Of a stretch of DNA of 64,000 nucleotides, positions 25,641-38,269 are shown one piece after another. The stretch comes from Sciurus carolinensis (Eukaryota > Chordata > Mammalia > Rodentia > Sciuridae), in assembly GCF_902686445.1 (NCBI RefSeq), contig NC_062223.1, positions 60,785,998 through 60,849,997 on the forward strand. The letters are read 5' to 3'. The notes under the pieces are model-generated. The model did no database searches. It worked only from the letters and a program-made list of their open reading frames with translations, and was not told the origin of the DNA. Each line of letters starts with the position of its first letter. Within the stretch, counting starts at the first letter, position 1. A program made the position numbers and the translations under genes.

Positions 25641-26284
25641 TGGATATATTTAAATCAGTCTTGCTAATGGGTGAGAGAGGCTAATATCCTGTTGCTACAA
25701 TTAAATTGGGCAGCCAGTAGAGTAATTGATTCATGCAGCTCCTTCGACCATTTCCCAGTCATTTCTCTCAACTTCAAGGACTTCTACCTGTACATGGATT
25801 TCAACACCCATTACAACAGGCAAAATTCTATTTCTGACCCATGCTTTCCAAATCCCAATTCCTGGCATCTTAGCTTAACTTTTAAAACCCCAACCCCAAA
25901 GCTCTCTTCTTCTTGCAGTATGGCTGTCCATCTACATTCCTGGTCTAGGTGTGGTTGACAAGTCAGATGAATCAGAGCCTAGTATACTGTAGCTGCTCTT
26001 GGACAGACTGGAGATTATCCATATGGAGATAGGATAAATGGGACTTGATAGCATTCCTAGGAAAAGCTAATTACAAATGCTAAGTTTTCTGGAGCTCTGT
26101 GAGGAGCCAGATCTTAATGAAATTACTTTGGAATAAATATTGATAATGAAGAGAATAATGTAGTTTTTACTTCAATTATGAATTTGAATAAAAACCTAGA
26201 ATAGTGCCAATGCTTATTATGACATTATTTACAGAATTGAAAATTGAAATAAAGGTTAACTGGACAAGATACATTTGAATTTAA

Positions 26285-26440
26285 TAGTAATAAGAATTGC
26301 TATCAATTACTGAATATTTAGTGCTAGATGCTTTACTAATTGATTTACGTGATTAATTTCTCACAGTGGCTATTTGAGAATAAAAAGGCAACTCCTATCC
26401 ACCTGACTATGGGCAAGCCTTGGTAAATCACTATTGAATA
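26285..26440 (-). repeat. MIR SINE remnant
   Basis: Antisense MIR: 'caattactgaatatttagtg', 'ctagatgctttactaattga', 'taatttctcacagtggctat', ending in a 'gggcaagccttgg' block. Confidence 0.6.
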
Positions 26441-26489
26441 GAATGTGATGACACACAATATTATTTCCTGGGCTAGTTTACAACAGAGA

Positions 26490-26915
26490 TGCTACTTTCC
26501 CTTTGATTCTCCTTGGGACATGTACCTTTGGAGCCCTTTGGAGCCCTGATCCATCATGTACAGTAGTCTAGCTACTCTTAAACTAACATACTGGAGAGAA
26601 GAGGCCATGGAGAGAGATCACATACAAATAGAGGAATATATCCACAAAACTAGTTATTCCAGCTCAGAACTCTTGAGGTATTCCCAGCCCAGGCATCACA
26701 TCTGAGTAAAGCAGCCTTTGAAATGACCCAACCTCTATCACAGACTTGACTGCGACCTTATGAAGAAGCATGAGACAAAACTAGCAAATTCTGATGCTCC
26801 CAAATTTCTTACCCTCAGAAATATTTAAGGATAATAATTTATGATGTTTTAAGTCCTTTGTTTTGGATTTATTTGTTATACAATAATAGGTACTTCTTGG
26901 TAATTTTTGGATTAG
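26490..26915 (+). mobile_element. MLT1-type MaLR solo LTR fragment
   Basis: The 3' half follows the MLT1 LTR consensus: 'cagacttgactgcgacctta', 'gctcccaaatttcttaccct', 'cagaaatatttaaggataat' and a TTTTGG/ATTTGTTA-type terminus. No internal coding region is attached. Non-coding retrotransposon fossil. Confidence 0.75.
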
Positions 26916-27059
26916 AATTAATAGCAAAGTACTGTCTGAAAGTAGATAAAACTCCTTTCTAGAAATATAAGAGAACAAGAAGATTTAGAAGGTAGGTGTG
27001 TTGGGAATTATGACATCTTTTACTGTTCAGATTTTACTGATATTTTTTATAGGACCCAT

Positions 27060-27235
27060 GGAATATAAAATTAGATTTGGTGTCAGAAAACTTGCATTTA
27101 GATTTTAGCTCTTCCAGTTCTACCTGTGTGACATGGGTAGACTTAGACTTGCTGAATATTATTTTAATTCCTGCTGAAAATGAAGATGTAGAACTTGTTT
27201 ATAATTGTTTGTGACATATTTTTAGAGTGATAACC
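27060..27235 (+). repeat. MIR SINE remnant
   Basis: Plus-strand MIR: 'ggtgtcagaaaacttgcatt', 'tagattttagctcttccagt' and 'ctacctgtgtgacatgggta'. Confidence 0.75.
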
Positions 27236-27440
27236 AGAGATAGGAGTGTGTCAGAGTAGAGTAACAAAAGGTCTGGAAAGCATGTCAGATGAGAAATAGG
27301 TATAGAAAGTGGAGTAGTTTCACCTAGAAAGACTTATTAATTTGATCTTTTCCTCAAGATATTTGAAAAACTGTAATATGGAAGAGGAAATAGATTGATT
27401 TTGTGCATTTTTGAATGAAATAAGAAACAAGGTGTTATGA
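27235..27440 (+). repeat. CR1/L3-like LINE remnant
   Basis: 'aaaaggtctggaaagcatgt' followed by 'cagatgagaaataggtatag' and 'tcaagatatttgaaaaactg' follows the L3/CR1 pattern (TCTGGAAAGCATGTCCTATGAGG relative). Confidence 0.55.
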
Positions 27441-27448
27441 TTATAAAT

Positions 27449-28256
27449 TTCTTAGTCTGTTCATACTACCATAACAAAATACCATGGACTGTAAATTTTA
27501 ATCAATAGAAACCTACTTCATTCAGAAGGTTGGTGCTAAGGTTTGTTTAAGTGGCCCCAAAGACCCATGTATCCCCCAGCTCATGGGAGTTGGTGGAACT
27601 TTTGGAAGGTGGAGGCCAGTGGAGGTTTTGTTATTGGGGGACATGCCCTTAAAAAAGAATTATTGGATTCTGGTATCATACATCCTTCTCTTCCTCTTCT
27701 TCCTCTTCTTCTCCTTCCCCCTGCCGCCACACACACACACACAGTGGCCATGAGGTAATGGGCTTCCTCCCCAATGCTCTCTTGCCATGATACGTTTCCA
27801 TGGGTTCAAACCAGCAGAGCTAATAGGTCACAGACTGAAATCTCTAAAACTGTAGGCCAAAATAAACCCTTCTTCCTTACACATTGATTTATCTCAGGTA
27901 TTTGTTACAGCAATGGAGAACTGATTAACTAACATATTGGGATGTCTAAGATCAAGGTACTGGCAGGTTTGAAGTGTGATGAGGACCTGGTCTCTACTTC
28001 TAGGTTGGTACTTATTGCTGCATTCTCCAGGGGGCCAACAAGTTGTGATTTTACATGTGGAAAGGGTAGAAGGACAAAAGGGCCTAACTAGTTGTCTCTG
28101 GCCTTCTTATAAGGTCACCATTCCCATTCATGAAGGCTCTATCTTCATGACTTAAACATTATCCAAAGGCCTCACCTCTTAATACTGTCACATTTGGTCT
28201 TAGGTCCAACATATGAATTGGAGGGGACACATATATTAATATCATAGCAATAAGGA
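27449..28256 (-). mobile_element. MaLR LTR, outer copy of a nested pair
   Basis: The left part (to about 27540) reads 'ttagtctgttcatactacca' and 'taacaaaataccatggactg', the antisense end of an MLT1/MST-type LTR. The right part (from about 27936) resumes with 'ctaagatcaaggtactggca' and runs to 'atgaattggaggggacacat'. The two parts join into one LTR if the insert between them is removed. Confidence 0.8.
27540..27936 (+). mobile_element. MaLR LTR nested in an opposite-strand MaLR LTR
   Basis: Plus-strand LTR: starts near 'gtttgtttaagtggccccaa', has the ggtggaggcc region, and ends 'ggccaaaataaacccttctt' then 'atttgttacagcaatggaga' and 'ctgattaactaaca', the standard MaLR 3' terminus. It contains a CT-rich and (CA)n low-complexity stretch at 27681-27742. 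The 71-codon open frame here lies inside the LTR and is not a gene. Confidence 0.8.
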
Positions 28257-28479
28257 TCTACAATTTAGGAAATAATAAGGATTCTCTTATTAAGAGATTT
28301 ATTGAAAAATAACTAGATCCTTCAACTGTGAAAATTGAAGGAAAAAACCTTGTTTTTTCTGGATTTGGTACAGGAGGACTGTTGTATATGAACTCTTTAG
28401 ACATTCTCAAAACGGTCAAACTTCATTCTCTTAAATTACTCTCTTTTTCTGTTTCTCTCAAGTATCTGTTTATAAAGTG

Positions 28480-29290
28480 ACTTTTTATTCTTCCTTATTA
28501 CATAAGGAATATGTAATGAGGAAAAATTAGAAAACACACATAAGCAAAAAAAGGAAATTAAAATTACCAACTATCATACCACCATTTAGAAACCACAATA
28601 AATATTTTGGTACATATTTTTCCAATTTGGGTATATGTGTGGGGGGCTATTAGAATTTATCCTTATGCACACACACAGAATAATTGATGTAATACTCTAA
28701 ATATTACAGATATACCTTTTTCCATTTAATACATCTTTCTTTGTGAATAAATTATTTCTACATTTTTGTATCCATATTTGATTCTGAAAATTATATATAT
28801 TTTCTGATTAAAATAATTATTTATGATATGATATTCACAATGGAGAACTTCAAAAGGAAAGACAAAATTATTATCCCAACATTCAGATGACCATTAACAT
28901 TTTGTTGGTTTCTTTTCTTCTCTACATATGTTTTCCTAGTTTTTCCCTTAATCTCTCTCTCTCTATATATATATCTATATATCTATATATCTATCTATCT
29001 ATATATATATATATATACACACATATATATACCCATTTAAGGGAAAATATACATATATATAGAGAGAGAGAAACTTTTTCACTAACATAATTTTTCATTC
29101 ATAACAAATTGTGAATATTGCTCTGTCATTAAATTTTCTGCAAATATGTTACTTTTAGTAATTTCAAAGTGTTCCATTATGTGGATAAAACATAATACCC
29201 TCAGATAATCTCTATAATAGGATATGGAGATTGCCTTTAATTATTCATCATGATAAACATCACTGTATTCAACATATACAACATTTTTAT
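28480..29290 (-). repeat. Two adjacent diverged L1-type 3' fragments
   Basis: Two successive stretches show the same order of motifs: 'accaactatcataccaccat' with 'aaatattttggtacatattt' (28560-28620), then 'aaaattattatcccaacatt' with 'gaccattaacattttgttgg' (28865-28910). Both resemble antisense 3' regions of old L1 or HAL1 elements. The AT/ATCT/CT microsatellite at 28951-29072 lies in the second. Confidence 0.5.
28951..29072. repeat. Mixed CT/AT/ATCT simple repeat with inverted flanks
   Basis: The (CT)n-(TA)n-(ATCT)n-(TA)n run is bordered by ttttcccttaa (28941-28951) and its reverse complement ttaagggaaaa (29037-29047), then by an (AT)n(AG)n tract that complements the left (CT)n(AT)n tract. 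Confidence 0.85.
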
Positions 29291-29309
29291 TGGTGTTCAT
29301 AATTTTACA

Positions 29310-30070
29310 AAATAGTGGGATTTGTTGTGATATATTTGTATATACACTTACATAATTTGGTCAATTTTATTGCCTAGTGCCTCCTCTTTTCCTTTCCTCC
29401 TTCCTCCCCCCATTTCTAGCCTCTAGTGTACTGATCTCTCTTCTGTTTTCATGAAATCCACCCCCTCCTGTTTTTTCTCCCTGACTTTCACATATGAGAG
29501 GAAACATATGACCCTTCACTTTCTGAGCTTGGCTTATTTCACTTAAGATGATGTTCTCCAGTTTCATACATTTTCCTGAAAATGACATAATTTAGTTCTT
29601 CTTTGTGGCTTTGTAAAACTCCACTGAGTATATAGCACATTTTCTTTCTCCATTAATGTGATGATGGACAGCTAGGCTGGTTTCAAAACTTGACTATTGG
29701 GAACTGCACTGATATAAACATGGATATGCATGTATCATTATAGTAAGCTAACTTTAGTTCTTTTGAATAAATACTGAGAAGTGCTATAGTTGGGTCATAC
29801 CATGGTTTTAAGTTTCTTGAGGAAACTTTTTTCTGATTTCCATAATAGTTTTAGTAATTTACAGTCCTACCAACACTGTGTAAGTCTTCCTTTTTCCCCA
29901 TATCCTTGCCAGCATTTATTATTATTTGTATTCTTGATTATTGCCATTCTTATTGGAGTGAGATGAAATCTCAGTGTAGCTTTGTTTTGCATTTCCTTGA
30001 TTGCTAAGGATACAGCATTGTTTTTAATGACCATGTAGTATTCCATTGTGTAGCTATATCATCTATAACT
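29310..30070 (-). mobile_element. L1 LINE 3' fragment
   Basis: Antisense L1 ORF2 3' end and 3'UTR: 'cttggcttatttcacttaag', 'ccagtttcatacattttcct', 'agtcctaccaacactgtgta' and 'attggagtgagatgaaatct' occur in the order of the L1 minus strand. A second 'gtagtattccattgtgtagc' block at about 30035 is out of order and suggests a rearranged or additional piece. Confidence 0.88.
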
Positions 30071-30239
30071 TATATTTAAATATCTCAGTTCTAAATATTT
30101 TGCTTAAATAATCCTGTCACTGTTAAAGAAAATCTTTCCCCATGGCTTTAATTTTTTAAATTATTTTTGACATATCTGTTGAGTAGTTGCTTAAGGTTTA
30201 TCAGCCCTCAACACACTGTTTCTCTTATGTTTTGGAGGT

Positions 30240-30610
30240 ATATAAAAGAAGTATAAGACATGAAACCAAATCTCCAAGAACAAAAATTTAGTGGCAAATA
30301 TAATGATAACATGTATAATAGTAATAATTTGTTCTAGTATATAATTAAATGCCAAATGCATGTTAATGATTAAGTGCTTTGATATGTAGTTTGGAGAGTA
30401 CCAGAATAGCAAGGCCCATTTAGTCAGGAAGGGCTTTAAGGGTGAAATGCAGTTTGATTTGAACTTTGTAAAGTGGGCTGGGTTTCTAATCAAAGAGGAT
30501 GTAGGACATTCCTGGGAAAAGGAAAGACACACAAAAGCTCAAGAATTCGAGTAATTTCAATATCTTCTCAGTACCACTGGAAGGCTATTTAGGTTTAAAG
30601 TTCTTTCAGT
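30240..30610 (-). repeat. L2 LINE fragment
   Basis: Antisense L2 internal motifs: 'ttagtcaggaagggctttaa', then 'gaggatgtaggacattcctg' and 'ggaaaaggaaagacacacaa' (the AGCATTCCAGGCAGAGGGAA region). Confidence 0.65.
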
Positions 30611-31195
30611 GCCACTGCTGAGCAATCAGTTTTGAATAACAATTCTGAAAATTCAGAACAATATTTTAAATTTGTTGTTTTCTGGTGTCTACCTTGTATA
30701 ATTAAACTTCTTGATTTGTGAAAATTGCTTTTTCTTTTCTAAAACTAATGGACTTTTTTTGTACTACTGTGTCTTTTCAATCATCTGCATATAGTTTATA
30801 TACCATGTTCGATTTCCAATGAAGTGCCCTTTCAATTATCTGAATCAACATTGTCTTAGTCCTTATATTGGGACTGGGATTCTTTTCAATATTATTTTTG
30901 AAAATATTTTTACTGGTTTGGTGAGGGCATTTAGGTTAGGGTCTGAAAAGAAAACAAATTTATAGTAAGTTTCCTTTGCTTATTAACTCCATTCACCTTG
31001 CACTCTGCTTTTTGTATTGTTCATGTGTTCAGTCATGCAATGTAGTGGTTGTTTTCAAAAAGATGGAAAGAGAAGTAATCTCTTGTATGTGATTTTTTGA
31101 AATCACAACTAGCTAGGTTTCTTGAAAAATTCCCTAGATGATATCCACATTATAACATAAGGCAAACACATTTATTTTATTGTCTTCTTAGGAAG

Positions 31196-31372
31196 CAGTG
31201 TTCCCTAAAGTGAGGTCAGGACCTGTGGATCAGAACCACTAGGATTGTGCATCAATATTCATCTTCCTGGTCTCCATCACTGGGGCAGTTAGCGGTTAGG
31301 AGGGGGTGAGGGAATCTGCATTTTATCACACCTGCCAGGTAGTTCTACATATTGAAATCTGAGAACCACTAC
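31196..31372 (+). mobile_element. MER5A hAT-type MITE
   Basis: Starts cagtgttccctaaagtgagg and ends ctgagaaccacta, with inverted terminal similarity and internal 'aggaccagaaccacta'-like and 'gaatctgcattttatcacac' blocks. At 177 bp it is near the family's full length of about 190 bp. Confidence 0.85.
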
Positions 31373-32729
31373 TTCAGGGAAGTGTCTCAAAAATTTTCAC
31401 AGCTGTGCTGCAGTGATCAAAACTTGATAGTTATTATCATTGGACATTTGCCTCAATGGGTGGTGTCATAGGACCTGTTTTGTTTTTAGAAAATTGTAAA
31501 CTAAGCTGGACTTTTTTCTTAAGAAAATTTATTTTAAAATTATATAACCCCCTAAATAGGGAAACCCCCCTAGAAATCATTTAATAAGTTCATTTTTTAA
31601 AATTTGGGATTATTAACCTCATATCAGACATTAATTTATTATAAGTATATTGATTTATGTGCTATTTTTACTCATATAAATTGCTCATAAGGTCTCTATT
31701 CATGAAAGACCAATATTAAGTTTTCCCCGTTCCATTGTTCCTGAGGATAGTATAAGATGACTTATATAACCTAAACCATTCATGGTTTTATTTACTGCCT
31801 ATGTTTGTGCTTTGGTAGCACATTGCAAATAGTTCTTGTGACTTAGGGAAATCATGACTTTTCAGCCTCTTTCTCTCTGTACTCCATTGCTGAGCCATTT
31901 TGCACAGATTATGGGGCTGAAAACAATGTGGGTCATCGTTTGCAATGAGGAACCTGTGGTTACTGTCTGTAGTGCAGGATGGCAATGACCACATTTTCAT
32001 GAGTAAAAGAACAAGGAACATAGTCCAAGAAATAAGTGACAAATGAGTATGTAAGATTGAAATTAATAGTGATAGAAAAAAAATGATAATATATGGAGCT
32101 GAATACCCTAGGATCACCTAAAGTTGTTACCTCAGCTGGAGAGCCTCTCCTATTGACTCTCAACTTGTGTTTGGGAACTATGGGAAAATCTTCATTATGG
32201 TCAATGGTCAGTCATTTGTACGTAACCACTTCCACATTCTACTGTTTTGACTTGGTCTTTATTCCCTTAACTTGAGTCAATTAAAAATTTTTTTTGAGTT
32301 ATGATGTATAAATAATTTGCATTTGAAAAGAAAGTAATTAAAGCATAATTGATCAAATACTAATTATGGACACATAAAATTCTCAGTCATTTATGTGATA
32401 CGGACTTTATTCAGGTCAAAATGGCATTGACAAAGTGTTCATTTATCAAAGTAGAGAAGCCATGTACTAGCCATGACTGGCATCTAAAGGGAGGGACCCC
32501 TTTGCCTTACTCCACAGAATTATTGTAAACATGACATGATGTAAAACATCTTCCTTGAGGGAAGAAATAGATCTAGGAATAAGGTAAAGAGGACCTCTCT
32601 TTCTTGCCCTGCCCCATTTAATGTATCCTGCTTATTTCAGCACAAATGTATTGTTCTCTGTTCTCTGAGTTGCTCTGTTCTAGGTGTTATGCTAGCAGTA
32701 AAAATGAAGAGATGAAGATTTTGGCTTAC

Positions 32730-32900
32730 AATATTTTTAATAGCTTTTTATTGTGATTAATACACATACAACACAATTTAATGTGTATAATTCAGTGGTT
32801 TTTAGGATATTCACAGGGTTCACAATATTTTATTTAGTTTGAGGCTCACATCAACATTTTTAAATTCACACAATTCTTCATGTCCAGAGTAAAGAAAAAT
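32730..32900 (-). repeat. L1 3'UTR fragment
   Basis: 'tagctttttattgtgattaa', 'acatacaacacaatttaatg' and 'aattcagtggtttttaggat' followed by 'attcacagggttcacaatat' match the antisense 3' region of old L1M elements. Confidence 0.75.
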
Positions 32901-32929
32901 TTCTTAGGCCCATTTTTAGATCTGTTCCT

Positions 32930-33050
32930 TCTTTCAAAATAATAGTACCTACCATTTATTAAACACCAACTCAGCACTGTGCCCGGGGGCTTTGCAAATG
33001 TTCTCTCATTCATGTACTCCCAATAACCTTGAAAAGAATTTCATTCCATA
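32930..33050 (-). repeat. MIR SINE remnant
   Basis: Antisense MIR: 'ataatagtacctaccattta', 'ttaaacaccaactcagcact' and 'gtgcccgggggctttgcaaa' then 'tctctcattcatgtactccc'. Confidence 0.75.
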
Positions 33051-33086
33051 ATGACAATAATACATAAATACCTAACATTTATATCA

Positions 33087-33095
33087 CTCTCTCTA

Positions 33096-33138
<43 letters not shown>
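33087..33138. repeat. (ATCT)n microsatellite
   Basis: Near-perfect tetranucleotide run of about 11 ATCT units after a short CT/TA lead-in. Confidence 0.97.
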
Positions 33139-34292
33139 GGAAGCTTACTTCTCTAGATTCCATGTTCCTTCTCTCCCCCTTTCCCACTTGTTGTCAATTC
33201 TAACATTTGCCTCATGCTCTTTCTTCTTGTTTTTGAAGCTTGATGGACTTTTTCATGAAGGAGAGGGAGGAATGATTAGAATTTGGAAGCTTTTGAAGAC
33301 TAGATGCTTTATTTCACAACAGAATTTTGATTTTGTTTTATTTTTTAATAGGAGAGGATACCTCTGTGCAAACAGATAAGGTGAATGTAAAACTACTGAA
33401 GGGCTATGGCCAAGTAATAGTTGCTTCCAGCACTCAGTTCTCAGTTAGAGAGATATAAAAGCATTTATTTCTAGAAATTAGGTGTTTCTTATTTTCAGTC
33501 TAAGGTTTGCTTTTCCTCCTCAGATCTAATGCTCTTACCAGTTAGCTAACTTGTCTGTGCTGTGAAGTCATTCCTGTGCAAATCTTTCTATAATAAATTA
33601 CCTTCTTATTAAAAAAGAAGTTTATAAATGTCATAGGAAAAAGATTTTATGTGCTGAAGTATCAGTGTAAGAGTAAGGAATAGAAAGAGGTTTCCATAAC
33701 TTTGGACAGTGCATAACTTTAAATTAATGTTTCCCTTCAAACTCCAGAAAACAAAAATATTCACGTTGACTAACTTTCTGGCACTAATTTATATGTTTTC
33801 TATATTTTATATAATGAACATTGGATTCTGGAGCTAACTTTTCTACTGGTTTTAAATTAAAGGAAAACATTTTGTGATCTACATATACATTTTTTTTAGG
33901 CTGTGGGAAAAGCATTGCTAATAAAAGCACTCAAATGAAAGAAAAAACTTTAGCAATCCTAATACTTATTCACTGAATCTAACTTGTTTAAAATGAAGAG
34001 TGTAAATGAGTAAGAAGTTGATTTATCCATTTTGAACCACTTAGGCTGCTTTATCATTTCAAAAATTAAGTATTTTGAATCTGCAATTTCTTCATTAAAG
34101 TTTAGAATTGTTTAATCAGAATTGTATATTTTATTTCTCCTACTAAGTTAGCTGTTATATTTTCTTTATTTTAGTTTATATATTTTATTTGTCCCACCCA
34201 GCATGTACTATCTTTATGAGTTTAGGATTTTTCTCCAATATTATGTAAAGAAACCCATGTTCTAATGGCTTTATTTTATTTCATTTTTCTAG

Positions 34293-34598
<306 letters not shown>

Positions 34599-35444
34599 TA
34601 GCTAGGAAAAAGTTATTCAGAAGTTACCATGGTGATGGCAGATTGTAAACCATTAGGAGTACCAAGCAGATACCTCTGTTTTTCTAAAACTTTGTACATT
34701 TTGTTTGGTTCTTATAATAAAAAAACTCAAGATTCTAAACTGACGATAAGCATCACTGTGGAAAAAGGGAGTGAGTGAAATTTCTCAACTTTTCAATTTT
34801 TTTCCTCTCTTGTTTCCTTTTGGCAGATAGTGTTTATGAAAATATCAACAGTTTCAAAAGCAAATTTTTTTTTCTAATTTAGTTCTCTTTAATCGTAGAT
34901 TATATTGTAAATTTATAAATGTTATTTTTACTTCCAAAATTGGAGAGTTGAAGGCTTCTAATATTGTTAAAACTGAAAGTTCAAAGGTGATTGCTTTGAC
35001 ATGTGACATCTGCTACCACATTGCTCATTTACCTTCTCCACTCTGCACAAGAGTCTCAGGTTCACCCAGGTCCTAGAAAACATGTGAAAGAATATTTCCA
35101 ACAATATTTCTAAACAAAACAAGTAAAGTCTAAGTTATTGCTATACTATGAATGCTTTTTCATTTTATGCAAAGATTTTATGCCTTAAGACGTAGGGTAA
35201 TTCATGGCCCTGGATTTATTACTAGCTTTGAAGTTGAATCCAGACCTCTGTGACATTATAGGAACTTTGGGATTTGATATAAGAGAATTTTTCTTAGAAC
35301 AACTTAATTTTACTCCTTTAATGGCTCAAAAGTCTAGGTTTCAAATTCATTTTTGTTAAAGTCTTTCTAAAATGTATTCCGTTTCCTTGTTTTTATTAAC
35401 CAGATTATTTGGCACAAATGTAAATATTATTTGATTACTGAGAG

Positions 35445-35640
35445 TCATGATGCAGAATAGAAACAGTAATACTCATCTAACAATTATGTATCCTTGAGTA
35501 TGTTAAGTCTCTTTGAGCCACAAAATTTAAAATTTGGTATAGTACTAATACCCCATTTGGCAACTCAGACATTATGAGAATTAACTTCAATAATAAATAT
35601 AAAAGTTTCTTGTGAACTGTAAACTATATGAATTGAAGAT
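35445..35640 (+). repeat. MIR SINE remnant
   Basis: Plus-strand MIR 3' half: 'ttaagtctctttgagccaca', 'ggtatagtactaatacccca' and 'gagaattaacttcaataata'. Confidence 0.55.
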
Positions 35641-35811
35641 ATTGATGATTGTTGTGTTATGCCAATTGTTTTACTATGCTTTAATGTAATAGTTAACCCT
35701 TGGGATCTTTGAGATGATTATAACTGTTTGACTTTATACTTATTTCTCTGCAATTTTGAAACTGTAGAATTCTTGTGTTTCCTTCAGACATACATACATA
35801 TATTGAATGTA

Positions 35812-35812
35812 C

Positions 35813-35858
<46 letters not shown>

Positions 35859-35859
35859 A
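35812..35859. repeat. (ATCT)n microsatellite
   Basis: Perfect ATCT run of about 11 units, then a short (TG)n. The open frame with repeated SIYL residues is this repeat translated. Confidence 0.97.
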
Positions 35860-36939
35860 TCTTGTGTGTGTATGCATGTGCTGGTTTCTTCTTCAATATC
35901 AGGTTGCAGGTTACTTCTTGCATAGTTGTGAATAATTTCTGATTTGTTCCTTTCATTCATCTGTAGATTTTGAAGTTAGATAATCAGGGCATTTGGAACT
36001 ATATTTAAAATATGAACAAATGTGTTCCAGATGAGTTGCTGAAAGATTCTGGATAATATACATGATCTTTAGTGTATGAACTTCATGCTGACTCTTCTGC
36101 CTTTTCAGAGACTTTGTTTTTCTAATTCTTGACTGTGTTCTGAATCATTCAATATGCCTGATCAAAAAAATCTCTGAATAAGTGAGATTGTTAAATTAGT
36201 TTTAATTGTGATTCACCAAAATTTGATATGTAATTAGTTATATATATAACTAGAAAAGTAGTTATATAAGTAGGTAGTTTTCAGAATGCCCCAGAGAGAT
36301 TTTTAATGTAAAAAATATTTTGGTGTGTGATGATTTTTTCTTTTAATACTTGGGAATTTTAAAATAAATTTTCTTGCCAGTAGTGGTTCATTTTCTCTTC
36401 TTCCTCTTCTTACCATCAGTTATAGTTGATTTTGTCTAAGAGAACTTTAAGACAAGACTGTTTAAGAGTTCTTTATCACTTTATTACCACTAGCAAAAAT
36501 TGTTTTTGTACATACTTTACAGATTTCTTATTTTTTGCAGTAATATGTTTTAGACTTTAGAAATTCAGGCGTTTTTAGTGTATATTATCATACATAATAT
36601 ATACTAGAAAGCATGATCATCAGATTTAGTAATCCCACAAATTCTAGAGGAACAGTGAATATAATGTATGCAAGACACAAAATTCAAAAAGTTTCGTAAA
36701 ACTGGTAATACAACTTAAAAACAATCTATAAAGATACAATTTAATAGATTTTATTATCAAGTCCAGAGTGTGAGCAGAACCCCCAGCTGTGCAAGTAATT
36801 ACTGCAGGAAATTCAAATAGCAGCCATATGAGTGAAAATAACAACCTTATGAGTTTTAGGTGTCAGAAAGCACAATGGGATCAGCAGGGTAAACACTGCC
36901 AAAATGTTGCCAATGCTAGTTAGAATTAGCAATATTAGA

Positions 36940-37330
36940 AGTATGGCATGTGGTATTCAAGAGATGGTGTCCCTGCTCTATAGAATGTATCCGAAGTATC
37001 GTGTTGAGTTCAGAATTACCTCACTAAGATTCAAAAACTTTGTAATAGTCTCAGAGAACAATTGACATAATCAAAGACATAAAATTACATAATAAGAGGA
37101 ATGGTTGAAGGAACTAGTAATATTAATACCAGAGAAAAGAATACCAAGGATGACATGATAGTATCTTTAAGATTACAGTCACATGGAGGAGGGATGGGTT
37201 TATTCTAACTCCCTGGGGATAGAAAGCAAAGCAATGACAAGTTGCAAGCGACCTGATTATGGTTAATAACAAGACCAACTATCTAACAGTTGTAGGCGTC
37301 CGTATGACAGTCTTCATTGGGAGATAATAA
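36940..37330 (+). repeat. CR1/L3-like LINE remnant
   Basis: 'gtgttgagttcagaattacc', then 'agaggaatggttgaaggaac' and 'atgacatgatagtatcttta' and 'cacatggaggagggatgggt' follow the L3/CR1 sense order. Confidence 0.55.
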
Positions 37331-37430
37331 ATAAAATAAAAGATCTCTACAGAGATCTCTGTTTCGAGTTATGCAGCAATCTCAGTTGTCATTTTAATAG
37401 GGCTAAGACTATGAATTTTTATGAGCAATA

Positions 37431-37636
37431 TTTTTTTTTTGTACCTGAGATTGAACCAGGGATGCTTAATCACTGAACCATATCCCTAGCCCTTTTTTAT
37501 ATATTTTATTTTGAGACAGAGTTTTGCCAAGTTGTTCGGGACCTCATTAAATTGCTGAGGCTAGCTTTGAACTTGCAATTTTCCTGCCTCAGCCTCTTTA
37601 GCCACTAGGATTACAGGCATGGCCACCTCGCCCAAC
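37431..37636 (-). mobile_element. Composite B1-ID SINE
   Basis: Minus-strand copy: T tract, 'gagattgaaccagggatgct', 'cactgaaccatatccctagc', then the B1 part 'ttttgagacagagttttgcc', 'cctgcctcagcctctttagc' and 'aggattacaggcatggccac'. Flanking tgagcaatatttt and tgaacaatattct are the target duplication. More mutated than the copy at 18.6 kb. Confidence 0.93.
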
Positions 37637-38269
37637 TGAACAATATTCTTATACCATGTTCTTTTTATACAATCTCTTTTTATGACCCTAATGAATAGCT
37701 ATATAATATTGCAAATTTTTCTATACCTTTTTCTCTTCTGTGCAAGGCACTGTATCAAAACTGAAGGATTCTTAAATTCTTACCTTTTTCATTTTCTGTA
37801 AATCCCTTTGATATTCCAGTGAAGCTTATAGTTCCTTTCTTAGAATTATTTTTGTTGTATAAAGTAATAGAGATACAGAGAAAATGAATTATGTTAAAAT
37901 ACTAAATATTTTAAAAATTATGATATGCTAATGTACTACTTTACTAATATGTTAAAAATAAGATCTAATTGGTGGCCTATCTGTCATAATTTTGAAGTAG
38001 TGACAAGCACAAGAAATATTTTGTATTTTATATTCACTTCAACAAATACAATATGATATAAAATGTTTATTTTAATCTATTTGTGGCCATGTCACAGTTG
38101 CAATGCTCTGGTTTGTTGCCTGCATATATAACTTAAGGAAATGCAAATTTTAAATTAGAGAATAATGAAAAATAATTTTTTTTTTACTTATGAGACTTCC
38201 TGAATTCTCTTCATTTCTCTTGGGGTTGTGAACCTCAGGCTTAAAAAAAAAACCCTATTTTAGATGATC

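Larger units (their letters stand above)
12915..34292 (+). other. SOX6: SOX6 intron between the two coding exons
   Basis: A complete 21,378-nt GT-AG intron: donor gtgagc, acceptor tttttctag. It splits the frame between codons (phase 0). Its contents are almost entirely repeats of many ages: L2, MIR, CR1/L3-like, MaLR and L1 fragments, MER5A, four SINEs and several microsatellites, listed separately. Segments of more than 300 bases where I see nothing recognisable include about 12915-13870, 14850-15510, 15600-16680, 17400-18210, 18830-20140, 21760-22680, 24250-25420, 30620-31190, 31380-32720 and 33140-34290. Confidence 0.92.

Noticed and set aside
27543..27758. 71-codon plus-strand open frame
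   Set aside because: Lies inside a MaLR LTR and its CT-rich and CA-rich tract; not a gene.
31788..32117. 109-codon minus-strand open frame with a hydrophobic start
   Set aside because: The apparent membrane segment comes from T-rich antisense sequence. No gene family recognised and no ribosome-context or splice support.
33087..33138. Regular short repeats that might suggest a CRISPR-like array
   Set aside because: Plain (ATCT)n microsatellites (also at 35.8 kb) without spacers, in a vertebrate genome.
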